Below are positions 45,446 through 52,557 of a stretch of 64,000 nt of DNA, piece by piece (within the stretch, counting starts at the first letter, position 1; each line of letters starts with the position of its first letter). Source of the DNA: Pelomonas cellulosilytica. Lineage in GTDB: Bacteria; Pseudomonadota; Gammaproteobacteria; Burkholderiales; Burkholderiaceae_C. The translations under genes were made by a program, and so were the position numbers. The notes beneath the pieces are model-generated. The model saw nothing but the letters and a program-made list of their open reading frames with translations, was not told the DNA's origin and ran no database searches. The stretch spans positions 186,001 to 250,000 of the forward strand of contig NZ_JAJTWU010000001.1 in NCBI RefSeq assembly GCF_021353265.1, given 5' to 3'.

Positions 45446-47248
45446 ATGAGGCGCGCGCCTCCGCGTGTGTGGGTGGTGTGGTGCACCGTGCTGATGGTGG
45501 CCTGGCTGTTCGCTTCACCTGCCGTGCATGCCGCGCCCCCGGCTGTTCAACGCTTGCTCAGCGGCGATATGGCCTATAGCGACGGCCCCGAGCCGCCCGT
45601 CACCGGCTGGGTGCCGATGCAGTTGCCCGAGGTGTTCCTGAAATCCTCCGTGCCGCTGGACCGCATCGGCTGGTACCGCTTCAGCTTCGAGCTCGACACG
45701 GTGCCGGACGAGCCGCTCGTGTTGCTCGTGCAGCGGGTCGTCACGACGGCGGAGTTCCGCGTCAACGGGTCATTGCTGAATGCCGGTGTGCACTTCTCGC
45801 AAGGGGCCGGCCGTGCGGGCACGCAGATGATGAACTGGCCGCACTGGTTCGTGCTGCCCGCTGGCGTGCTGCGTCCCGGCCGCAACGAGGTGATGGTGCG
45901 TCTGGCCGGCAGTGCGGTGTTGCGGCCGTGGATCTCGGGCATTTCGGTCGGGCCGCAGGAGGCGCTGCGCGGCGAGTTCCTGCTGCGGGATATCCCGCAG
46001 CGGCAGATTCCCGAGGCCTTGTTCGCGCTGATGCTCGTCTCGCTCGCGTTCGCGCTGCGCTTCTGGTGGCGCGAGGGTCTGCCGCTTCAGGCACGGCTGC
46101 TCGCGACGGTGGTGCTGTGGCTGGCGCAGATCGCGCTGTATTTCTTCCCCGACGTGCCGCTGGACAGCTTGTCGCTCACTGCCGGGATCCTCGTGCTGTT
46201 CGTCGTCTTCCACTGGGTGCTGCTGGACCTGCTATGGCGCCTGAGCGGCCGCGCTTGGGCCTGGTTCCCGAAGGCGCTTGAGGTGGGCTCCCTCGTACCG
46301 CTGACGCTGGCGATCGCGGTGTGCATCTTCGCGCCGGACATCCGCTGGCTGGCCGTGCTGATGCTGCCGATGACGGTGCTGCGCGCGCTGACCACCGCGA
46401 TGCTGCTGCAGTGGGCGTGGCAGCGGCGCACGTGGCAGTCGCTGCTGCTGACGTCGGCCGAACTGCTGTGGTTTGCCGGCCCGGTGCAGACGCTGCTGGT
46501 GGGTCTGGGCGTCGTCGACGCCGACCCGTTCATGTTGACGCCGGGCAATGCAATGCCGTTGTATGTCGCCTTGCTGATCATGGCCGCGCAGCGCCTCGTC
46601 GAGCAGCGCGAGGAGGCGGCCCGCCAGCGCGAGGCGGCCGTTGCGGCGGAGCGGCAACGCATGATGCATGACATGCACGACGGTCTGGGGGCGCATCTGG
46701 CCGCCGCCGTGCGCATGGCGCGACGCGAGGAGACACCTCGCCGCGAGGTCGAGCAAGTCGTGCAGGAGGCGTTGAACGACCTGCGGCTGATCATCGACTC
46801 GCTGGACCCCGAGGCCCAGTCGCTGCCGCAGCTGCTGGGCCAGTGGCGCCACCGCATCGAGCCGCGGCTGCGGGCGCTGGGCCAGCAACTGGCCTGGCAG
46901 GTCGAGCCGGCGGTGCTGCGGCCGCTGTCGCCGGCGCAGGCGCTGGACGTGCTGCGCTTCGTGCAGGAGGCCACCAACAATGCGTTGCGCCATGCCCGTG
47001 CGCAGACCATAGGCGTGGCGCTTTCCGAAGGCGATGCGGGCAGCGAGTTGCGGGTGTTCGACGATGGTGTCGGCTTCGACCCGAGCCAGCCGGCTGCGGA
47101 AGGCGGCGGTCGGGGCCTGGCCAGCCTGCGACGGCGGGCCGAGCGGCTGGGCGCGCGTTGCGAGGTGAGACCGGGCGAGGGCGGCGGCACCGTCGTCAGC
47201 CTGACGTGGCCCGCGCAGCCATTGGCCGCAGAATTCGTGCCGTCATGA
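45446..47248 (+). CDS. Membrane sensor histidine kinase (HisKA_3, LuxR-system type)
   Basis: A 600-residue kinase. Signal peptide (about 1-30, VWVVWCTVLMVAWLFASPAVHA), a periplasmic jelly-roll-like sensor (about 35-185), about seven transmembrane helices (190-375, like 7TM diverse-intracellular-signalling proteins), a short coiled coil rich in Q/E/R, HisKA_3 with MMHDMHDGLGAHL (phospho-acceptor His about 411) and a HATPase with EATNNALRHA and GGRGLASLRRRAERLG. GGAAGGG before ATG 45446 supports this start; the frame is open further upstream. It overlaps the regulator gene by ATGA and pairs with it. The ligand is unknown; a carbohydrate is possible from the sensor fold. Confidence 0.88.
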   Translation: MRRAPPRVWVVWCTVLMVAWLFASPAVHAAPPAVQRLLSGDMAYSDGPEPPVTGWVPMQLPEVFLKSSVPLDRIGWYRFSFELDTVPDEPLVLLVQRVVTTAEFRVNGSLLNAGVHFSQGAGRAGTQMMNWPHWFVLPAGVLRPGRNEVMVRLAGSAVLRPWISGISVGPQEALRGEFLLRDIPQRQIPEALFALMLVSLAFALRFWWREGLPLQARLLATVVLWLAQIALYFFPDVPLDSLSLTAGILVLFVVFHWVLLDLLWRLSGRAWAWFPKALEVGSLVPLTLAIAVCIFAPDIRWLAVLMLPMTVLRALTTAMLLQWAWQRRTWQSLLLTSAELLWFAGPVQTLLVGLGVVDADPFMLTPGNAMPLYVALLIMAAQRLVEQREEAARQREAAVAAERQRMMHDMHDGLGAHLAAAVRMARREETPRREVEQVVQEALNDLRLIIDSLDPEAQSLPQLLGQWRHRIEPRLRALGQQLAWQVEPAVLRPLSPAQALDVLRFVQEATNNALRHARAQTIGVALSEGDAGSELRVFDDGVGFDPSQPAAEGGGRGLASLRRRAERLGARCEVRPGEGGGTVVSLTWPAQPLAAEFVPS

Positions 47249-47913
47249 CTGCTTCCCACGCCACGCCCCCCTTGCCGGTGCTCATCGTCGAGGACGATCC
47301 CTGGCTGCTGCGCGATCTGGCGCGCATGGTGTCTGCCATGCCCTCCCTCAAGCTTGCGGGGGCCGTGGCCACGGCGCGGGAGGCGCGGCTGTTCATCCAG
47401 TCACGGCTGTCCATCGGCCTGATGCTGGTCGACCTCGGGCTGCCGGACGGCGACGGCATGGCGTTGATCCGGCTGCTGCGGGATACGTCGCCGCACGCGC
47501 GCGTGCTGGTGCTGACCGTGTTCGACGACGAGATGCACGTCGTTTCCGCTCTGGCCGCCGGTGCTCATGGCTATGTGCTGAAGGAGTCCGATGCCGCCAC
47601 GCTCGAACGCGCGTTGAAGGACGTTCTGGCCGGCGACGCGCCGCTGTCGCCGCGCATCGCGCGCTACCTGCTGCGCCGCTTCGAGCGCACGCCGCAGAGC
47701 GTCGTTGCGGGCGACGAGCGATTGAGTTCCCGAGAGGCGGAGGTGCTGACGCTGGTGGCCCATGGCTTCAGCGCCGGCGAGATCGCCAAGCGGCTGGGCC
47801 TGTCGCTGCACACGGTCAACACGCACCTGCGCAACACCTACGGCAAGCTGGCCGTGAACAACCGCGTGCAGGCCGTGAACCGGGCACGCGACAGCGGTCA
47901 GATCGACGCCTGA
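47245..47913 (+). CDS. LuxR/NarL-type response regulator
   Basis: A 222-residue regulator: receiver domain (about 10-130) with IVEDDPW, phospho-acceptor Asp63 in MLVDLGLPDGDG and the K in YVLKESD; C-terminal LuxR helix-turn-helix (about 160-215, LSSREAEVLTLVAHGFSAGEIAKRLGLSLHTVNTHLRNTYGKL). It overlaps the kinase gene by ATGA and is surely its partner. A plausible target is one or both flanking PEP-CTERM genes, but no binding site is seen. Confidence 0.92.
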   Translation: MTASHATPPLPVLIVEDDPWLLRDLARMVSAMPSLKLAGAVATAREARLFIQSRLSIGLMLVDLGLPDGDGMALIRLLRDTSPHARVLVLTVFDDEMHVVSALAAGAHGYVLKESDAATLERALKDVLAGDAPLSPRIARYLLRRFERTPQSVVAGDERLSSREAEVLTLVAHGFSAGEIAKRLGLSLHTVNTHLRNTYGKLAVNNRVQAVNRARDSGQIDA

Positions 47914-48079
47914 GTGCCGCGGCCACGGTTTGCCAGGAACCCCACCAGCTCAGGGGCCGCTACCGATTTCGTGCGATGGGCGGCGCGTGAGGAGATCGAG
48001 AGACTGGGTCATCCGTCGCAGTTGCCGGGCCATGCAGGTCGGTGGCGGCGGATCACTCAACTGGTCGGAGGAAGTTCTC

Positions 48080-48334
48080 ATGAGTCATCCCATTCGAATC
48101 GCTCTGTTTGCCCTTTGCCTGGGCGTGTCTGCCGGCGCCCATGCGGTGAAGGACAACCCCGACGGCCCCGGAGGCGGCGGTGGCGGCACTGGTGGCAGTA
48201 GTGGCGGCAGCGGTGCTGCGGCGGTGAACACAGTTCCTGAGCCGGGCTCGGTTGCACTCGTGGCGCTCGGTCTGGTGAGCGCTGCCGCGGCTGGCCGTGC
48301 GCGCCGTCGCCGCTCGCCGCCGAAGCAGGACTGA
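48080..48334 (+). CDS. Minimal PEP-CTERM protein (signal peptide, Gly linker, sorting tail)
   Basis: An 84-residue protein made almost only of sorting signals: signal peptide (about 1-22, GVSAGAHA), a Gly/Ser-rich linker of about 25 residues (DGPGGGGGGTGGSSGGSG) and a PEP-CTERM tail (VPEPGSVALVALGLVSAAAAGRARRRR). After cleavage at both ends only about 30 residues would remain. GGAGGAAG lies 5 bp before the ATG, so it is likely translated. It is downstream of the kinase/regulator pair and may be their target; no function is known. Confidence 0.75.
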   Translation: MSHPIRIALFALCLGVSAGAHAVKDNPDGPGGGGGGTGGSSGGSGAAAVNTVPEPGSVALVALGLVSAAAAGRARRRRSPPKQD

Positions 48335-48424
48335 CGAGCACCGGGCTGGCCACCGCGATGGTGGCCCGCCACCAAGGTCGCCGTGCCGGCCCGGTGGCCC
48401 GCGGCGCGGCCGAGAATGCCCGCC

Positions 48425-49237
48425 ATGCAAGGCCTCCGCGTTTTCGGCATCGACTTCACCAGCGCGCCCCGCCGCGCCAAACCCATCCGCATCGCCGCCG
48501 GTCACCGCCAGGGCCCGGTAGTGCGGCTGGACGGCCTCACCGCGCTGGACACGCTGGACGCCTTCTCCGCCTGGCTGCGCACGCCGGGGCCGTGGATCGG
48601 CGGCTTCGACCTGCCATTCGGTCTACCGCGCGAACTGGTGGTGCATCTCGGCTGGCCGACCGACTACGCAGCGCTGATGGCCCACTACGCCGCGCTCAGC
48701 CGCGAGTCCATCCGCGAGCGCTTTGCCGCCTTCTGCGACGCGCGGCCGGCGGGCGCGAAGTTCGCGCATCGCGCCTGCGACAAGCCGGCCGGCTCCAGCC
48801 CCAGCATGAAATGGGTCAACCCGCCCGTGGCCTGGATGCTGCACGCCGGCATGCCCCGCCTGATCGAAGGCGGCGTGCACCTGCCCGGCCATCTGGCCGG
48901 CGATGAAAGCCGCGTGGCGCTGGAGGCCTACCCCGGGCTGCTGGCGCGTGAACTGGTCGGCCGGCGCTCGTACAAGAGCGACACCAAGGCCGCGCAGACG
49001 CCGGAGCGGCTGATCGCCCGCAAGGACATCGTTGATAGCCTGGAGCAGGGCCGCACGCGGCTGGGTGTGCGGCTGAAGCTGAGCCACGCGCAGCGGGACG
49101 AACTGGTGGCCGACGCCAGCGGCGACAGCCTGGACGCCGTGCTGGCGATGCTGCAGGCCGCCTGGGCCGCGGAGCAGCCGCGCTACGGCTGGCCGGAGGA
49201 AGCGGACCCGCTGGAGGGCTGGATCGTGGGTGCCTGA
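48425..49237 (+). CDS. DUF429 family protein
   Basis: A 270-residue protein beginning VFGIDFTSAPRRAKP, the RNase H-like-fold opening of DUF429 proteins; further acidic blocks include GGFDLPFGLPREL, ALEAYPGLLARELVG and the C-terminal DSLDAVLAML, which fit a metal-dependent nuclease-like active site (GIDF, D-P-F, EAYP, D-x2-DA). The function is not established. Another ATG three codons earlier (48416) is possible; no good ribosome site helps. It stands alone, 90 bp after the small PEP-CTERM gene. Confidence 0.8.
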   Translation: MQGLRVFGIDFTSAPRRAKPIRIAAGHRQGPVVRLDGLTALDTLDAFSAWLRTPGPWIGGFDLPFGLPRELVVHLGWPTDYAALMAHYAALSRESIRERFAAFCDARPAGAKFAHRACDKPAGSSPSMKWVNPPVAWMLHAGMPRLIEGGVHLPGHLAGDESRVALEAYPGLLARELVGRRSYKSDTKAAQTPERLIARKDIVDSLEQGRTRLGVRLKLSHAQRDELVADASGDSLDAVLAMLQAAWAAEQPRYGWPEEADPLEGWIVGA

Positions 49238-49356
49238 GCGGCACGAGGCGACGCCGGGAGGCGCGCCGCGGCGCGCTTCTTGCTGGTGCGAAATGACGTG
49301 AGGTGACATGCTGCGCCTCCCGCTTTTCCTCAACCCGACCGAGAGGTGACCCCACC

Positions 49357-52035
49357 GTGAACCACCCCGCCCGCGTGCGCCTGACTCCCCTTTTCCTGGC
49401 CCTGCTGAGCAGCTTCGCACCTGCGCTGTGGGCCCAGACGGCGACGGGGGATGGCCCGGCGGGTGAGGAGGGCAAGGCGGCGCTGGCTCGCGTCGTCGTC
49501 ACCGGCTCCAATGTGCGCCGCACCGATGGCGAAACCCCCAGTCCGGTGCAGAAGCTGACCGCCGCCGACATCGCGCGCACCGGCTACAGCACGCTGGGCG
49601 AGGTGCTGCAGCACCTGTCGGCCAACAACATGGGCTCGCTGGGCCAGTCCACGCCGGGCGCGTTTGGGGCCGGTGGCAGCGGCATCTCGCTGCGCGGCCT
49701 CACCGTCGGCGCGACGCTGGTGCTCATCGATGGCCATCGCATGGCGTCGTACCCTCTGCCGGACGACGGCCAGCGCGACTTCGTCGACATCGCGTCCATC
49801 CCCGTCGAGGCGGTCGAGCGCGTGGAGGTGCTGAAGGACGGCGCGTCGGCCATCTACGGCTCCGACGCGATGGCCGGCGTGGTCAATGTCATCCTCAAGC
49901 GCAGCCACACGGGCACGACGCTGCAGGCCGAGGTCGGCAGCTCGTCTAGGAGCGACGGCCGCATGGCTAAGGTCTCCGGCATCCGCGGCTTCGGCGACCT
50001 GGACCGAGACGGCGTCGCGGGTTATCTCGCAGCTGGGTTCCGCCGCCAGGGCGCGGTGCTGCTCAGCGACCGGCCGGCGCTCGGTGGCTCCGACTGGACG
50101 CGCTACGGCGGCGAGGACCTGGGGCTGATTGCCAACCCCGAGCTGCAAGTGGCGCCCGAGACGCGCAACTACAGCCTTCTCGGCAAGGTGACGGCGCTGT
50201 TGCCGCAGGACTGGACGCTGTCGTTCGCGGCCTCGGTGCTGGGCAGCCGCGCGACGCAGGTGGGCCTGCTGAACTGGGTCTCACCGGACGGCGGCATCAC
50301 CACCTTCAACTTCGGCCCGGCGCACCCGCTGCCGCAGCCCACCGCGCTGAACGGCACCAACGTCATCGACCCCGCCACCGGCGCGCCGGTGGACTACGAG
50401 TTCGGCGACCTGCCGGCGCAGCGCTCGCGCACGTCCACGCAGTCGCGCCGCTTCGTCGTGGACCTGTCCGGCGGCTGGGCCGGCTGGGACCTGCAGGCCA
50501 CGCTCGGCATCACGCGTGTGGCCACGCAGCTGACGATGAAGAACTTCGTCAGCCTGCCGGCACTGCAGGCGGCGCTGGACAGCGGCAAATACGTCATCGG
50601 CGCCAGCAACCCGGCCGACGTGCTGGCCAGCCTCACGCCCGAGGGCCGCTCCACGTCCACCAACACGCTGAACTTCATCTCGCTGCGCGCCAACCGCGAC
50701 CTGATGAAGCTGGGAGGTGGCAACCTGGCGCTTGGCACGGGCCTGGAGTTCACGAAGCGCTCGCTAAACGAGCACTTCCCCGATGGCTTCGCCAGCGGCG
50801 CGCAGGCCAGCAACATCTACGCCTTCGGCGTCGGCAAGCAGACCATCACGGCCGCCTTCGTCGAGCTGGTGGCGCCGCTGACAAAACAGCTGGAGCTGGA
50901 CGCCGCCGCGCGCGTGGACCACTACGACACCTACGGCTCGTCCGTCACGCCCAAGTTGGGCGCCAAGTTCGTGGCCATGCGCGAGCTGACGCTGCGCGGC
51001 ACGTACGCTGGCGGCTTCCGCGCGCCGAACCCGGTCGAGATCGGCACCTCCGGCTCCAGCGCCGGTTACCTGCCGCCTCTCGTCGACACGGCGCTGTGCA
51101 ATCTCGTGAAGCCGGGCCAGCCCTGCGACATTGGCGTCGGCGGCACGCAGCTTCAGGTGCCCGGCAAGGACCTGAAGCCCGAGAAGTCGCGCTCGATGAC
51201 GGTGGGCTTCGTGTTCGAGCCGAGCCCGGTCGTGAACCTGTCGGTCGACTACTACGACATCAAGATCCGCAACCAGATCGTGTCGCCCGGCCTGTTCGGC
51301 CAGGGCCAGATCGACACGCCCGACGCCTACGGCACCAAGCTCTACCGCGTCAACAGCCCGACGACGCCGAACGCCACGCCGACGGGCGCGGACGACACCA
51401 TCCTCTACGGCACTTACCCGTTCATCAACCTCGGCAGCGCCCGCACCAGCGGCGTGGACGTGGACCTGCGCCTGAAGCTCGACGGTGGCGCGTGGGGGCA
51501 GTTCACGCCGCAGCTGCAGTGGTCGCACATGATTCGCTACACCATCGACCGCGGACCGGGCCAGGTCTACGAGATGGCCGGCACGCACGGCCCCAGCTTC
51601 GTGTCCACCAACACCGGCACACCGCGCGACCGGGCGGCGCTGAGCCTGGCCTGGTCCCGCGGGCCGGTGGAGCTGACCGGCACAGTCAACTACCTCAGCG
51701 GCATGAAGGTGGAGGACAGCAGCTACAACCTGCCGGACTGCGCGTCGGCACTGTCGACGGTCTACCCCAACGGCTTGCCGTCGGGTGGTTCACCGCTGTG
51801 CCGCGTGCCTTCGTTCACGACGGTCAACGTCAACGCCAGTTGGCAGGTTTCGCCCGGCCTGAGCCTGCGCGCCACGGTCACCAACCTGTTCAACCGCGCC
51901 GCGCCCATCGACGCGTTCGCGTCGGGCTCCACCGGCGGCGGCGTGTCGTCGGGCGGGGCGCACTACAACCCTTCGCTGCATCAGGAGGGCGCAGTGGGGC
52001 GCTACCTTACGCTCGGCGTGACGTACGCGTTCTGA
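49357..52035 (+). CDS. TonB-dependent outer-membrane receptor
   Basis: An 892-residue receptor. Signal peptide about 1-29 (LFLALLSSFAPALWA); a TonB-box-like RVVVTGSNV near residue 47; plug domain (about 55-185) with ISLRGLTVGATLVLIDGHR and VEVLKDGASAIYGSDAMAGVVNVILK; then a 22-strand barrel ending in the terminal aromatic YLTLGVTYAF. The start is taken as GTG 49357, after GAGAGGTGA, because no ATG gives a signal peptide with a good site. The substrate (siderophore, sugar oligomer or cobalamin) cannot be told; no regulator or transporter genes flank it. It may use the TonB-like protein at 18.8 kb. Confidence 0.9.
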   Translation: MNHPARVRLTPLFLALLSSFAPALWAQTATGDGPAGEEGKAALARVVVTGSNVRRTDGETPSPVQKLTAADIARTGYSTLGEVLQHLSANNMGSLGQSTPGAFGAGGSGISLRGLTVGATLVLIDGHRMASYPLPDDGQRDFVDIASIPVEAVERVEVLKDGASAIYGSDAMAGVVNVILKRSHTGTTLQAEVGSSSRSDGRMAKVSGIRGFGDLDRDGVAGYLAAGFRRQGAVLLSDRPALGGSDWTRYGGEDLGLIANPELQVAPETRNYSLLGKVTALLPQDWTLSFAASVLGSRATQVGLLNWVSPDGGITTFNFGPAHPLPQPTALNGTNVIDPATGAPVDYEFGDLPAQRSRTSTQSRRFVVDLSGGWAGWDLQATLGITRVATQLTMKNFVSLPALQAALDSGKYVIGASNPADVLASLTPEGRSTSTNTLNFISLRANRDLMKLGGGNLALGTGLEFTKRSLNEHFPDGFASGAQASNIYAFGVGKQTITAAFVELVAPLTKQLELDAAARVDHYDTYGSSVTPKLGAKFVAMRELTLRGTYAGGFRAPNPVEIGTSGSSAGYLPPLVDTALCNLVKPGQPCDIGVGGTQLQVPGKDLKPEKSRSMTVGFVFEPSPVVNLSVDYYDIKIRNQIVSPGLFGQGQIDTPDAYGTKLYRVNSPTTPNATPTGADDTILYGTYPFINLGSARTSGVDVDLRLKLDGGAWGQFTPQLQWSHMIRYTIDRGPGQVYEMAGTHGPSFVSTNTGTPRDRAALSLAWSRGPVELTGTVNYLSGMKVEDSSYNLPDCASALSTVYPNGLPSGGSPLCRVPSFTTVNVNASWQVSPGLSLRATVTNLFNRAAPIDAFASGSTGGGVSSGGAHYNPSLHQEGAVGRYLTLGVTYAF

Positions 52036-52199
52036 ACCCGCCCGCCTCGTTGTCGCCGCGCCACGAAGCCGCCATGCGCGGCTTGCGGCGTCGCGCCAAC
52101 CTCGCCATGATCCGCCCCCTTGCTGAAGGCGCCCACGACAGCGCCCGCATGACGGAGATCCCTGCTATGTCCTCCCTGTTCCTCTCGACGATCGACTGA

Positions 52200-52230
52200 A
52201 CACGGTTCCCGAGCCCCGGCTGAACCGTGT
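52200..52230 (+). terminator. Large hairpin downstream of the TonB-dependent receptor gene
   Basis: ACACGGTTC (52200-52208) pairs perfectly with GAACCGTGT (52222-52230); the 13-nt loop contains another small GC pairing. It lies 165 bp after the receptor stop and is followed by CTGTTCCC, so it is not a canonical terminator by itself. It may be an mRNA 3'-end structure. Confidence 0.4.
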
Positions 52231-52270
52231 CTGTTCCCAGATACGGCCTCAGACCGCGCGGCATGCAAAA

Positions 52271-52297
52271 CCCCGCCGCCCTTGAGCCGGGGCTTTT
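52271..52297 (+). terminator. Intrinsic terminator before the AAA+/M41 unit
   Basis: CCCCG (52271-52275), preceded by AAAA, pairs with CGGGG (52288-52292) and is followed by CTTTT and later another TTTT. The flanking A and T runs allow it to work on both strands. It ends only 18 bp before the small gene at 52315, so either the AAA+/M41 unit has its promoter inside this region or the hairpin acts as an attenuator. Confidence 0.6.
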
Positions 52298-52314
52298 GCT
52301 TTTCGGAAACCGAA

Positions 52315-52557
52315 ATGAGTGACCAACTCCGCTCCCGTGCCTTCCAGGAAGGTCGGGTCAAGGCCCTGCGCCGGATGAAGCAGCCGATGACGCTTGTCCT
52401 TGAGACGAGCCCCGGTGCGCGCGACCCTGTCGCCCGCGCGCTGGGCCAGCGCGGCTTGCGAGGCGCAGGCGCGCACATCCAAAGCCGCGGCGCCCAGCGT
52501 CGCGCCGACCGCGTGGCGCTGCAGGCGCTGCTGGGACGAAAGGACTGGGATGAATGA
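52315..52557 (+). CDS. Small basic protein overlapping the AAA+/M41 protease gene
   Basis: An 80-residue, arginine-rich protein (MSDQLRSRAFQEGRVKALRRMKQPM at the start, ending LLGRKDWDE). No signal peptide, membrane helix or cysteine. I recognise no family. Its last codons overlap the start of the AAA+/M41 gene by 8 bp, so the two are translationally coupled and probably work together, for example as adaptor, inhibitor or first substrate; this is inference. The glutamine/arginine pattern is helical in the first 30 residues. No strong ribosome site is seen. Confidence 0.6.
   Translation: MSDQLRSRAFQEGRVKALRRMKQPMTLVLETSPGARDPVARALGQRGLRGAGAHIQSRGAQRRADRVALQALLGRKDWDE

Noticed and set aside
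52200-52230. Canonical terminator of the TonB receptor gene
   Set aside because: The stem is strong but no T-run follows; the hairpin at 52271-52297 is the better terminator.
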